Shown: in pieces, positions 18,929-27,363 of the stretch | Layout: each line of letters opens with the position of its first letter | Position numbering within the stretch: the first letter of the stretch is position 1 | Assembly (NCBI GenBank): GCA_001799285.1 | Contig: MGTD01000033.1 | Coordinates: forward strand, 1 to 48,824 | Source of the DNA: Deltaproteobacteria bacterium RIFOXYD12_FULL_56_24 | GTDB taxonomy: Bacteria > Desulfobacterota > Desulfobulbia > Desulfobulbales > Desulfurivibrionaceae | DNA length: 48,824 nucleotides | Reading direction: 5' to 3' | Position numbers and translations under genes: made by a program | Notes under the pieces: model-generated | The model's input: only the letters and a program-made list of their open reading frames with translations | Told to the model about the DNA's origin: nothing | Database searches by the model: none

Positions 18929-18944
18929 GGTGACGAGCCTGACC

Positions 18945-19472
18945 ATGAAGATCATTTCCATTAACGGACTGAGCCTGCTCCTTCTCCTGCTGCTTGCAGC
19001 CGGATGCGGCTACCACAATCCCAATATGCTGCCGCCGGACAAGCAGGGCAAAGTCCTCAAGCTCCATATTCCAATCTGGCCCAACCCGACCAATGAAATC
19101 AGGCTTACTTCCGACATCCGCAATGCCCTCCAGGACTGGCTCGGTCAAAGCAAACAGTTCACCCTGGTGAACAGCGCCGGGGAAGCCGATTATGTCTTGA
19201 ACGGCAAAATCAACGCGATAAGCTATACCGGCCGGGCCTACGACGCCAAAGATCGGGCCCAGGCGCTCATTGCCACCCTTAACGTCAGCTACACCGTCGT
19301 CGACACCAGTAACGGGAAGACCGCCTGGCAGGCCAACTTTGCCCTCTCAGAATCTTATTCCCTCCAGACCGAGGCCCACAAAAAACAGGCAATGGAAACC
19401 CTGGTGGGAAATCTGGGCGAGGATATATACATCCGACTTTACAGCGCCATCTCCCGGTATGAAAAAAAGTAA
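18945..19472 (+). CDS. lptE: LPS-assembly lipoprotein LptE (RlpB)
   Basis: A 175-residue lipoprotein from ATG 18945, 16 nt after leuS. Hydrophobic LSLLLLLLLAAGC is a signal-peptide II lipobox, with the lipidated Cys next to GYH. Then comes the small two-layer LptE fold with NEIRLTSDIRNALQDWL and ADYVLNGKI. LptE plugs the LptD barrel and helps place lipopolysaccharide in the outer leaflet. holA, which often follows lptE, is not here. The TAA stop overlaps the first bases of mobile element C, which may have replaced the original 3' context. A GTG at 18930 is possible but less likely. Confidence 0.88.
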   Translation: MKIISINGLSLLLLLLLAAGCGYHNPNMLPPDKQGKVLKLHIPIWPNPTNEIRLTSDIRNALQDWLGQSKQFTLVNSAGEADYVLNGKINAISYTGRAYDAKDRAQALIATLNVSYTVVDTSNGKTAWQANFALSESYSLQTEAHKKQAMETLVGNLGEDIYIRLYSAISRYEKK

Positions 19473-19574
19473 CCGTAGCAGCACCACATCTTCGGACGAT
19501 CGTCCCGGCTTACGTACATGAAGTACGCAGCGCCGGTCCGCTTGTCCAAATCTGCACCACTGCTGAACGGTTAC
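19469..19574 (+). mobile_element. short GTAA-ended element C (106 bp), overlapping the lptE stop
   Basis: Ends GTAACCG-TAGCAG and CTGCTGAACGGTTAC form terminal inverted repeats. The inside resembles reversed family B (CCACATCTTCGG; GGCTTACGTACATGAAGTACGC; CCGCTTGTC). The A-rich flanks (GAAAAAAA before, TGGAAAAA after) are too low in complexity to define a clean target duplication. The lptE stop codon TAA (19470-19472) uses the second to fourth bases of the element. Confidence 0.65.
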
Positions 19575-19606
19575 TGGAAAAAAACAAGGTCCGGGTGAAT
19601 TGAGTA

Positions 19607-19679
19607 CTATCAGCTATCAGCTATCAGCTATCAGCTATCAGCTATCAGCTATCAGCTATCAGCTATCAGCTATCAGCTA
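19607..19679 (+). repeat. tandem heptamer CTATCAG, 10.4 copies
   Basis: Ten perfect copies of CTATCAG plus CTA, about 105 nt before transketolase. The unit length is not a multiple of three and no ORF crosses it. Perfect copies suggest recent slippage and probable length variation among strains. An effect on tktA expression is possible but unproven. Confidence 0.95.
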
Positions 19680-19783
19680 AATATGATTGGCAATATCCCG
19701 CAGGGAAAGGTATATAGCAACGTTTTGTAATCATCATTGCCCCGACACCACATCATCGCAGAACCAAAACCCGGAGGTCTTCC

Positions 19784-21781
19784 ATGCCATCCCGCAGAGA
19801 ACTTGCCAACGCCATCCGCGCCCTGAGCATGGATGCCATCCAGAAAGCCAAATCAGGTCATCCCGGCGCGCCCATGGGCATGGCCGACATCGCCGAAGTG
19901 CTGTGGAACGACTTTCTTTGTCATAACCCCGCCAACCCCAAATGGGCCAACCGCGACCGCTTTGTCCTTTCTAACGGCCACGGCTCCATGCTGCTCTATT
20001 CCCTGCTCCACCTCAGCGGTTACGACCTGCCCATTGAAGAAATCAAAAACTTCCGCCAGCTCCACGCCAAAACTCCCGGCCACCCGGAATACGGCTACGC
20101 CCCCGGCATAGAAACCACCACCGGCCCCCTTGGCCAGGGGATCGCCAACGCGGTGGGCATGGCCATTGCCGAGAAAACTCTGGCCGGGCAGTTCAACCGA
20201 CCGGACCATGCTATTATCGATCATCATACTTATGTTTTCCTGGGCGACGGCTGCATGATGGAGGGCATCTCCCACGAAGTCTGCTCCCTGGCCGGCACCC
20301 TGGGCCTGGGCAAGCTCACCGCTCTCTACGATGACAACGGCATCTCCATCGACGGCGAGGTCCACGGCTGGTTCACCGACAACACTCCCATGCGTTTTCG
20401 CGCTTACGGCTGGCATGTCATCGAGGGTGTGGATGGTCATGACGGGGAAGCGGTGAAAAAGGCCATTGCCGAGGCAAAGGCTGTTACGGACCAGCCCTCG
20501 CTCATCTGCTGCAAGACCGTAATCGGCTGGGGCTCCCCCAACAAGCAGGGCAAGGAAGACTGCCACGGCGCCCCCTTAGGCGACGCCGAGATCGCCCTGG
20601 TTCGCCGGACCATCGGCTGGTCTCACCCCGCCTTTGAGATTCCGGCGGAGATCTATGCCGGCTGGAATGCCAAAGACAAGGGTGCCGCCCGTGAAGCAGA
20701 ATGGGATACCCGGTTTGCCGCCTATAAAGCCGCGCACCCGGAACTTGCTGCCGAGCTGGAGCGGCGGCTTTCCGGCACGCTGCCCGCCGACTGGCAGGCA
20801 CAGGCCGGGGCCTATGTCGATGCGGTAAACGCCAAGGCGGAAAAGGTCGCTACCCGCAAGGCCTCGCAAAACTGTCTCAACGGCTACGGCCCCCTGCTGC
20901 CGGAACTTCTCGGCGGCTCGGCCGACCTGGCTTGCAGCAATCTTACTCTCTGGTCCGGCAGCAAGGGGATCAATACGGAGACCGGCGGCAACTACATCTA
21001 TTACGGGGTCCGCGAGTTCGGCATGTGTGCCATTGCCAACGGCCTCGCCCTGCACGGCGGTTTCATCCCCTACACCGCCACCTTTCTGATCTTTTCCGAA
21101 TATGCCCGCAACGCCCTGCGCATGGCGGCGCTGATGAAGCAGCGCTCGGTGTATGTTTTCACCCACGACTCCATCGGCCTGGGCGAAGACGGCCCCACCC
21201 ACCAGCCGGTGGAGCAGGCCGCCACCCTGCGACTGATCCCGAACATGGGGGTATGGCGCCCCTGCGACGCGGTGGAAACGGCGATGGCCTGGAAGGTGGC
21301 GATTGAACGCAGCACCGGCCCCACCTGCCTGCTGCTCTCCCGGCAGAACCTGCCCCACCAGCCCCGCACCGCCGAGCAGCTGGCCGACATCGCCAAGGGC
21401 GGCTATGTCCTCCTCGACTGCGACGGCAGTCCGCAGGCCATCCTGATCGCCACCGGCTCCGAGGTCGAGCTGGCGGTGGCGGCAGCCAAAGAGCTTACCG
21501 CCAAAGGCAGGAAGATCCGGGTGGTTTCCATGCCCAGCACCGACTGCTTTGATAGTCAAAGTGAAGCTTACCGTGAGGCCGTACTCCCCAACGCAGTCCA
21601 GGCCAGGGTGGTGATCGAGGCCGGGGTAACCGGCGGCTGGTACAAGTATGTCGGCTGCCGGGGAAAAATCATCGGCCTGGACCGCTTCGGCGAATCAGCC
21701 CCGGCGGAACAGCTCTTCCCCTACTTCGGCTTCACCGTGGATAAGGTGATCAAGGCGGTGGAGGAAGTTGTCGCCAGATAG
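19784..21781 (+). CDS. tktA: transketolase
   Basis: A 665-residue thiamine-diphosphate enzyme moving two-carbon units in the non-oxidative pentose phosphate pathway. The Pyr/PP domain contains [18 protein letters not shown], the pocket [17 protein letters not shown], and the TPP/metal motif [18 protein letters not shown]...LYDDN. The central domain has [20 protein letters not shown]. Full length. Preceded by the heptamer repeat and AGGT. It probably forms its own transcript, since a palindrome follows it. Confidence 0.97.
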   Translation: MPSRRELANAIRALSMDAIQKAKSGHPGAPMGMADIAEVLWNDFLCHNPANPKWANRDRFVLSNGHGSMLLYSLLHLSGYDLPIEEIKNFRQLHAKTPGHPEYGYAPGIETTTGPLGQGIANAVGMAIAEKTLAGQFNRPDHAIIDHHTYVFLGDGCMMEGISHEVCSLAGTLGLGKLTALYDDNGISIDGEVHGWFTDNTPMRFRAYGWHVIEGVDGHDGEAVKKAIAEAKAVTDQPSLICCKTVIGWGSPNKQGKEDCHGAPLGDAEIALVRRTIGWSHPAFEIPAEIYAGWNAKDKGAAREAEWDTRFAAYKAAHPELAAELERRLSGTLPADWQAQAGAYVDAVNAKAEKVATRKASQNCLNGYGPLLPELLGGSADLACSNLTLWSGSKGINTETGGNYIYYGVREFGMCAIANGLALHGGFIPYTATFLIFSEYARNALRMAALMKQRSVYVFTHDSIGLGEDGPTHQPVEQAATLRLIPNMGVWRPCDAVETAMAWKVAIERSTGPTCLLLSRQNLPHQPRTAEQLADIAKGGYVLLDCDGSPQAILIATGSEVELAVAAAKELTAKGRKIRVVSMPSTDCFDSQSEAYREAVLPNAVQARVVIEAGVTGGWYKYVGCRGKIIGLDRFGESAPAEQLFPYFGFTVDKVIKAVEEVVAR

Positions 21782-21818
21782 GCACAACTCCATCCCAAAA
21801 TATGAACGCCCCTCTTTT

Positions 21819-21869
21819 GTAGGAGGGAGCTTGCTCGCGATTTTTTTTCGCGAGCAAGCTCCCTCCTAC
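21819..21869. repeat. perfect 22-bp palindrome (REP-like) between tktA and dusB
   Basis: GTAGGAGGGAGCTTGCTCGCGA (22 bp, 21819-21840) and its exact complement (21848-21869) flank seven T. The loop T run is not placed after the stem, so it is not a standard terminator. It resembles REP repeats of Pseudomonas. It lies 11 nt before the dusB start codon. Confidence 0.85.
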
Positions 21870-21879
21870 CCTCAAACCT

Positions 21880-22821
21880 ATGCACATCGGCACCCTTAAC
21901 CTCGATACCACCTTCATCCTCGCGCCATTGGCCGGTTACAGCGATCTCGCCTTTCGCCTGCTCTGCCGGGAATACGGCGCCTCTCTTTGTGTTTCCGAGA
22001 TGATCAGCTGCCACGGCCTTCATTTCCGGCAGAAAAACACCCTGGAGATGCTAAAAACCGTTTCCGAGGAACGCCCGGTGGCCATGCAGCTTTTCGGAGC
22101 CGAGCCGGAGGTGATGGGTGAGGCTGCGGCCATCCTTTCGGAACTGCCCATTGATCTCATCGACCTCAACATGGGCTGCCCGGCAAAAAAAGTGATCAAG
22201 AAAGGAGCGGGATGCGCCCTGATGAAAGATCCCGCCCTGGCAGCAGAGATCATTCGCGCCGTTGCAAAAAACTCCAAAGTGCCGGTTACGGTCAAATTCC
22301 GCTCCGGCTGGGACCACCAGAGCATCATAGCCGGCGACTTCGCCAGAATGGCCGAAGATAGTGGCGCCGCGGCAGTCACGGTCCACGCCCGAACCTGGAG
22401 CGACGGCTTTAGCGGCACAGCGGACTGGCGGATCATCGGGGCGGTGAAACAGGCGGTGTCCATCCCGGTGATCGGCAACGGCGATATTCAATCCCATGCC
22501 GACGGATTGCGGATGCTGGCGGAAACCGGCTGCGACGCGGTAATGATCGGCCGAGCTGCTCTGGGCGCCCCCTGGATTTTCTCCGCCGAGGCGCCAGAAA
22601 ACCCATCCCTTGATTACAGGCAAACGGCCCTGAAGCGCCACCTGGCCCTCATCGCAAAACACCAGCCCGACACCCCGCCTTCGCAAATAAAAAACCACGC
22701 GGGCCGTTATTTCAAGGGGTTTCCAGGCGGGGCGGAAATCAGACGCCAAATCTTCAACCAGACCTCCTTTACCGGCGTGGAGGAAATCGTTGGCTTTATT
22801 GCCACGGTTAATCTTTCTTGA
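21880..22821 (+). CDS. dusB: tRNA-dihydrouridine synthase (DusB family)
   Basis: A 313-residue flavoenzyme reducing uridine to dihydrouridine in the tRNA D-loop. The TIM barrel shows the signature LAPLAGYSDLAFRLLCR, then the catalytic Cys motif IDLNMGCPAKKVIKKGAG, the FMN-binding VTVHAR and the phosphate-binding GNGDIQ and GRAALGAPW. The C-terminal helical RNA-binding domain is present. The palindrome at 21819-21869 covers its upstream region. Confidence 0.96.
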   Translation: MHIGTLNLDTTFILAPLAGYSDLAFRLLCREYGASLCVSEMISCHGLHFRQKNTLEMLKTVSEERPVAMQLFGAEPEVMGEAAAILSELPIDLIDLNMGCPAKKVIKKGAGCALMKDPALAAEIIRAVAKNSKVPVTVKFRSGWDHQSIIAGDFARMAEDSGAAAVTVHARTWSDGFSGTADWRIIGAVKQAVSIPVIGNGDIQSHADGLRMLAETGCDAVMIGRAALGAPWIFSAEAPENPSLDYRQTALKRHLALIAKHQPDTPPSQIKNHAGRYFKGFPGGAEIRRQIFNQTSFTGVEEIVGFIATVNLS

Positions 22822-22901
22822 ATTTTTAGAGCAGGCTACTCAGGGTAAAATTGTGAGTGTAGAAAGAATAGTGCGGAGAGCGGAGAGCTGCGTGCTGAAT
22901 G

Positions 22902-23040
22902 CGAAGTGCTGAATGCTGAGTGCCGAGTCTTGACTTGCCGGGCTTTCTTTTTATTTGTTGCCCCTCTTGGCTGGTGAGCGCAAAAAAATAGCCAGGCAGC
23001 TCTCTCCTGGGGTAGGCAAAACTCAACACTCAGCACTTCG
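22902..23040. repeat. inverted repeat in the gap after mshA
   Basis: 22902-22921 and 23021-23040 are 20-bp inverted copies matching at 18 positions, with TGCTGAATGCTGAG-like low-complexity units. The stretch 22822-23046 holds no gene. It may act as the 3' end of the pilus transcript and of dusB. Confidence 0.6.
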
Positions 23041-23046
23041 TATATT

Positions 23047-23460
23047 CTACCAGCTTTTACTTAAGACCGCCTTGGCAGTTGCCGTCTGTGCCGTGGCCAC
23101 GGTGATAACGTAGGTGTCCTTGACAATGGTCGCGCCACTAGCGGCCCATCCTTCGGGAGTGCCTTCCAGGGCTGCCATCAGACAGGCACCGTCAATAATC
23201 AGGCCGCCGGCACAATTTGTCGCGTGATAAGCCGGCCTGTCAGCAGCTGCCTTGCCCATTAACACTGCGGCATGATTGATAACGGCGGCGGACTGAGAGG
23301 CGGCATATACCCCTTCGGCTGCCGACTTTGCGGCCTCGGTGCGCATGTCGATAAACTTGGGAATTGCTACTACCGACAGAATTGCCAGAATAACGATGAC
23401 CATGATTAATTCGATCATGGTAAAGCCCTGTTGACCAAGTTTTGCCTGTTTCATGCTCAT
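23047..23460 (-). CDS. mshA: MSHA-type major prepilin (MshA-like)
   Basis: A 137-residue type IVa prepilin; last gene of the pilus operon. ATG 23460 follows a strong TAGGAGGAA. The leader MSMKQAKLGQQG is cut before F-TMIELIMVIVILAILSVVAIPKF, with Glu at +5; this hydrophobic helix is the pilin core. The globular part has AEGVYAASQSAAVINHAAVLMG and two Cys (in NCAGG and ACLMA) that may form the C-terminal disulfide. The size and features fit a pilus subunit rather than a minor pilin. It may also have its own promoter (see findings). Confidence 0.9.
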   Translation of the reverse strand: MSMKQAKLGQQGFTMIELIMVIVILAILSVVAIPKFIDMRTEAAKSAAEGVYAASQSAAVINHAAVLMGKAAADRPAYHATNCAGGLIIDGACLMAALEGTPEGWAASGATIVKDTYVITVATAQTATAKAVLSKSW

Positions 23461-23550
23461 TTGTTCCTCCTAAGAGTTGTGTTTAGGGTAGATCCCTTTA
23501 TTTGCCCAGCTGTTTCCAACGCTGCTTGTCACTATCTGTCTCCGGCAGTT

Positions 23551-24786
23551 TTAACCGCCGCCTTTGACCACGTTCATCATATCCCACATGGGCATGAAAA
23601 TGGCAAGGGCGAAAATAGCCACCACCCCACCTAAAGCCAGTAACAGAACCGGTTCGATCAGGGTAGAAAGATTCTTGATGGTGTAGTCGCTTTCCGTGTC
23701 GTAGAAATCCGCCACCTTGACCATCATTTCATCCATCCGGCCGGATTGCTCGCCCACCGCCAGCATCTCTCTCACCAGAGAAGGCAGAATCGGATAATCG
23801 GCCATAGCCTCAGACAGATGCCGGCCTTGCTCCACCTCGTGGCGAATCTTTTCCATCATCCCGGCAAGGACTCGATTTCCCAGGGCGGCCCCAGCCAGAT
23901 CCAAGGCGCGGACAATGTCTACGCCGCTTACGGTAAGTACGGCAAAAACCCGGCAGAAACGGGACATGTAAATCTTGATTCCCAGGGGTCCAAAAATCGG
24001 CAGCCGCAGCCGCAGCCGATCCTGGGCCAAGATGAAGCTCTCATTGCGCAAGGCCATCCGATAGGCGGTGATCAGGGCCGCGGTTATAAAAAACAGAATG
24101 ATGAAATTGCCGGTGATAAAGTTGCTGCCTGCGATCAGGATTTTCGTCGGTAAAGGCAGTCCATGCTTGGAAGAAGCAAAAAGGGTGACAAACTTGGGCA
24201 TCACAAAGGTCATCAGAAAGAGAATGGCCACGACCAGCGCACTGATGACGATCTTGGGATAACTGGTGGCGGCTTTTATCTTGGTCTGGATATTTTTTTC
24301 ATTTTCATTCAGTTTGGACAAATAGTCGAAGGAACGATCCAGGCTGCCGGTTTCCTCGCCGACCCGCACCATATTATAAAAAAGAGGGGTGAAAACTTTG
24401 TGATGGACGGCGAAGGCGTCACTTAATTTTGTCCCACCCTCCACTTGATCGGCGATATCCAGGGCGGCTATGCGCAGCAAAACATTTTGCGCCTGGCGGC
24501 CGATAATCCGCAGGGCCTGAAGAATGACGATGCCGGCAGCCAGCATGGTGGAGAGCTGGCGGCAGAAAAGAATCAGATCGTCGATTTTGATGCCATGCAA
24601 ACGCTCCATCAGGGTTGGGATATTGAGGTTTACGGGGCCGTCCTGGTTAGAGCTGATTTGGATTTTGAGCGGACTGAGACCGCTCTGAGCCAGGCGGGCC
24701 TCCACCTCAGCCACGGTTTCGACGGCAAAAAAACCGGTGATAATCTCACCTTTTTGGTTCATCGCTTCATATTGAAATCCGGGCAT
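23551..24786 (-). CDS. mshG: MSHA inner-membrane platform protein MshG (PilC/GspF family)
   Basis: A 411-residue polytopic protein. Two T2SSF repeats (about 70-190 and 275-395) each hold FCRQLSTMLAAGI-like and VREMLAVGEQSG-like motifs, and there are three or so membrane segments (for example VISALVVAILFLMTFVMPKF). The N-terminus FQYEAMNQKGEIITG is the standard PilC/GspF opening. It links pilin to the assembly ATPase MshE, whose gene is directly upstream (22 nt). ATG 24786 has a nearby AAGGA. Confidence 0.95.
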   Translation of the reverse strand: MPGFQYEAMNQKGEIITGFFAVETVAEVEARLAQSGLSPLKIQISSNQDGPVNLNIPTLMERLHGIKIDDLILFCRQLSTMLAAGIVILQALRIIGRQAQNVLLRIAALDIADQVEGGTKLSDAFAVHHKVFTPLFYNMVRVGEETGSLDRSFDYLSKLNENEKNIQTKIKAATSYPKIVISALVVAILFLMTFVMPKFVTLFASSKHGLPLPTKILIAGSNFITGNFIILFFITAALITAYRMALRNESFILAQDRLRLRLPIFGPLGIKIYMSRFCRVFAVLTVSGVDIVRALDLAGAALGNRVLAGMMEKIRHEVEQGRHLSEAMADYPILPSLVREMLAVGEQSGRMDEMMVKVADFYDTESDYTIKNLSTLIEPVLLLALGGVVAIFALAIFMPMWDMMNVVKGGG

Positions 24787-24808
24787 TTAACAAGTCCTTA
24801 GCGCTGAG

Positions 24809-26452
24809 TTAGTCAACCGCATCCAAGGTCACTCGTAGCACCTCGTCAAGAGAGGTGTGGCCGGCCAATACCTTGGCGATTCCGGCTCGGCGCAACGAAA
24901 TCATGCCCTCCCTCTCGGCCTGGCGAAAGATGTCATGGCTGGAGGCCCGAGACATGATCAGCTCTTCGATGGCCGGGGAAACCGACAGAGTCTCATGCAC
25001 CGCCAATCTGCCCTTGAAGCCATTACCGTCGCACCTTGGGCAACCCTTGGGCCGGTAGATGATCAGCCGGGCATCGTAGACCAGGCCCATTTCCTTCTGG
25101 ACTGTTTCCGGCGGGGTAAAGGCTTCGCGGCAGTCGGGGCAGAGCCGCCGAACCAACCGTTGCGCTACTACCATCCCCACAGCGGTGGCAATCAAAAAGG
25201 GGGGAATTTCCATGTCAGTCAGTCTGGCAATCGCTCCAGCTGCGTCGTTGGTATGGAGGGTGGACAGTACCAGATGGCCGGTGAGAGCCGACTGGATGGC
25301 GATTTCTGCAGTTTCCGGATCGCGGATTTCGCCGATCATGATCACATCCGGATCCTGACGGAGAATAGCGCGCAGGGCGTTGGCGAAGGTAAGGTCAGCC
25401 TTGCGGTTGACCTGAACCTGGTTGACCCCGGCCAGCTCATATTCGACGGGGTCCTCAACCGTGATGACATTGCGGTCTACGCTGTTGATCCGATGGAGGG
25501 CGGCGTAGAGGGTGGTAGTTTTGCCGCTGCCGGTTGGACCGGTAACCAGGACAATTTCGTGCGGACGGGCAATATGTTGTTCGAACTGCGCCAACTGGGC
25601 GGCCTCAAAGCCTAAGACCGAAAGGTCGATCTTCACCTTGCTCTTATCAAGCAGCCGCATCACCACCTTCTCACCCTTGTTCAAAGGCAGGACCGAAACC
25701 CGGATATCAATATCCCGGCCGGAAACCGGAATTTCGCAACGACCATCCTGGGGTTTGCGCCGCTCGCCGATATCGAGCTGGGAAATGATCTTGATCCGAG
25801 AAACCAGAGGGGCATGCATTTCAAGAGGAAATTCCTTTACCTGACGAAGCAGGCCATCCACCCGCAGCCGAACTCTTACCTTAGTATCCGTCGGTTCGAG
25901 ATGCAGGTCGCTGGCTCCGGAGAGCACCGCCTGGAGGATCATTTCATTAACCGCGGCCACCGCTGCCGATTCATCTTCGCCCTTGGCAACCGGCTCTCGC
26001 GGTTTTTGCATGTTGTAAACCTGGTCCACCGCAGCACTGATCAGAGAAGCCACCCCGGTACAGATAACCAGTTTTTCATTGTTGATATAACGGGATATCT
26101 CATCAGTGACAAAGATGTTCAAGGGGTCGGCGAAGGCAACCAGAATTTCGCCGGGCCGGCGGCCCAGGGCTATTACCTTGTGTTTGCGGGCCACCATTTC
26201 CGGTATGATTCTAGCCGTTTCCGGATCAACCACCACCCTGGTAAAATCAATAAAGAGGATATCGAGCTGTTTGGCCAGGGTCCGGGCAATGGAATTTTCG
26301 TTGATAAAACCCAGGCCTTGCAGAGCATCCCCCAGTTTCAGGCTATGCTCCTTGCCGTAAACAAGGCCTTGCTGAAGCTGGGTGGCAGAAATCAGACCGC
26401 TTTCTACCAGAATATCACCGAGCTTTTTTTTCTGGGTAAGTTTAGCGCTCAT
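24809..26452 (-). CDS. mshE: MSHA pilus extension ATPase MshE (PilB/GspE family)
   Basis: A 547-residue hexameric ATPase. The N-terminal MshEN-type domain (LGDILVESGLISATQLQQGL) is the fold that binds cyclic-di-GMP in some homologues, and its partial repeats lie at about 10-60 and 85-120. Walker A GPTGSGKT (305-312) and Walker B VIMIGEIRDPET (370-381) are intact. The Cys4 zinc motif is C438/C441 and C471/C474. Drives pilus extension. The ATG overlaps the mshM stop (ATGA). Confidence 0.96.
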   Translation of the reverse strand: MSAKLTQKKKLGDILVESGLISATQLQQGLVYGKEHSLKLGDALQGLGFINENSIARTLAKQLDILFIDFTRVVVDPETARIIPEMVARKHKVIALGRRPGEILVAFADPLNIFVTDEISRYINNEKLVICTGVASLISAAVDQVYNMQKPREPVAKGEDESAAVAAVNEMILQAVLSGASDLHLEPTDTKVRVRLRVDGLLRQVKEFPLEMHAPLVSRIKIISQLDIGERRKPQDGRCEIPVSGRDIDIRVSVLPLNKGEKVVMRLLDKSKVKIDLSVLGFEAAQLAQFEQHIARPHEIVLVTGPTGSGKTTTLYAALHRINSVDRNVITVEDPVEYELAGVNQVQVNRKADLTFANALRAILRQDPDVIMIGEIRDPETAEIAIQSALTGHLVLSTLHTNDAAGAIARLTDMEIPPFLIATAVGMVVAQRLVRRLCPDCREAFTPPETVQKEMGLVYDARLIIYRPKGCPRCDGNGFKGRLAVHETLSVSPAIEELIMSRASSHDIFRQAEREGMISLRRAGIAKVLAGHTSLDEVLRVTLDAVD

Positions 26453-27363
26453 AGTAGCCCGGCAGTCATAGATTGAGGTTTAGAGGGCGTGTTGGACAAC
26501 CCGTTTTCCCAGAAAAAGTCTGATTCATCCAGGGAGGCGATGGCCTCCTGAAGAATGGCCTTGGTAATGGTGAGACTGTGCTGGCTGTAAGCAATCAATA
26601 AAGCCCGGCTGAAGGCCTTATTAATCAACCGGGGAATGCCCTGGCAATAACGCTGGAGCAGGGTGAGGGCGGGACGGCTGATCTCCAGCCTGGTTGCTCC
26701 GGCCCAGCTCAAACGGGTATCAACATAATGGATGATTTCCTCACTGGCAAGAGGCTGTAACTGTTCAACTACCGCGATCCGTTGCCGGAGCTGGCGCAGT
26801 TCATGACGGTTAAGCCGGTCCCGCAATTCCGGCTGACCAACCAGAATGATCTGAATCAGCTTGCTGGTATCCGACTCAAAATTTGACAGCAGACGTAATT
26901 GTTCCATACTCTCCAGAGGTAGATTCTGGGCTTCATCAATGACTACCACCAGACGGCGGCCCTGAGCGGCCAGCTCGGCGAGATGGTCGTTGAGCTGACG
27001 TAACAGACGATCCATACCGATCCCGGTATTTGGTTCGACAGCCGGTGTTTGACCGAGATCGTGGAAAATAGCCGGTAGCAGTTCTTGTGGCGTTAGGTTT
27101 GGTGAGAGAATCAGGGCTGTCTCGTAACGTTGCGGCAATCCGGCCAGTAGTCGTCGCAACAGCAGGGTTTTACCAGTGCCCACCTCGCCGGTCAGAACCA
27201 TGAACCCCTCTCCTTGGTCAAGACCGAAACGTAATGCCCCCTCGGCTCCGCGATGGCCCGGAGAAGGATAAAAAACATCCCGGTCCGGGGGAATGAGAAA
27301 CGGTTCCCGGACCAACCCGAAAAAAGGCAGATAATTTATCAGGAAACTGCCCGTCTCATTCAC
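26449..27363 (-). CDS. mshM: MSHA accessory AAA ATPase MshM (ExeA-like)
   Basis: A 304-residue protein from GTG 27363, overlapping the mshL stop by GTGA. The opening FFGLVREPFLIPPDRDVFYPSP is typical of the ExeA/MshM AAA family. Walker A GEVGTGKT (59-66), Walker B LVVVIDEAQNLP and sensor VGQPELRDRL are present. Unlike ExeA it has no C-terminal peptidoglycan-binding domain. It probably helps secretin placement or energises assembly. Confidence 0.92.
   Translation of the reverse strand: MNETGSFLINYLPFFGLVREPFLIPPDRDVFYPSPGHRGAEGALRFGLDQGEGFMVLTGEVGTGKTLLLRRLLAGLPQRYETALILSPNLTPQELLPAIFHDLGQTPAVEPNTGIGMDRLLRQLNDHLAELAAQGRRLVVVIDEAQNLPLESMEQLRLLSNFESDTSKLIQIILVGQPELRDRLNRHELRQLRQRIAVVEQLQPLASEEIIHYVDTRLSWAGATRLEISRPALTLLQRYCQGIPRLINKAFSRALLIAYSQHSLTITKAILQEAIASLDESDFFWENGLSNTPSKPQSMTAGLL

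Noticed and set aside
19607-19679. CRISPR array
   Set aside because: The 7-bp units are perfectly tandem with no spacers.
20576-21559. 327-codon minus-strand frame
   Set aside because: Antisense shadow of transketolase with no domain match.
22826-23036. Two short minus frames
   Set aside because: They consist of low-complexity repeat sequence without ribosome sites.
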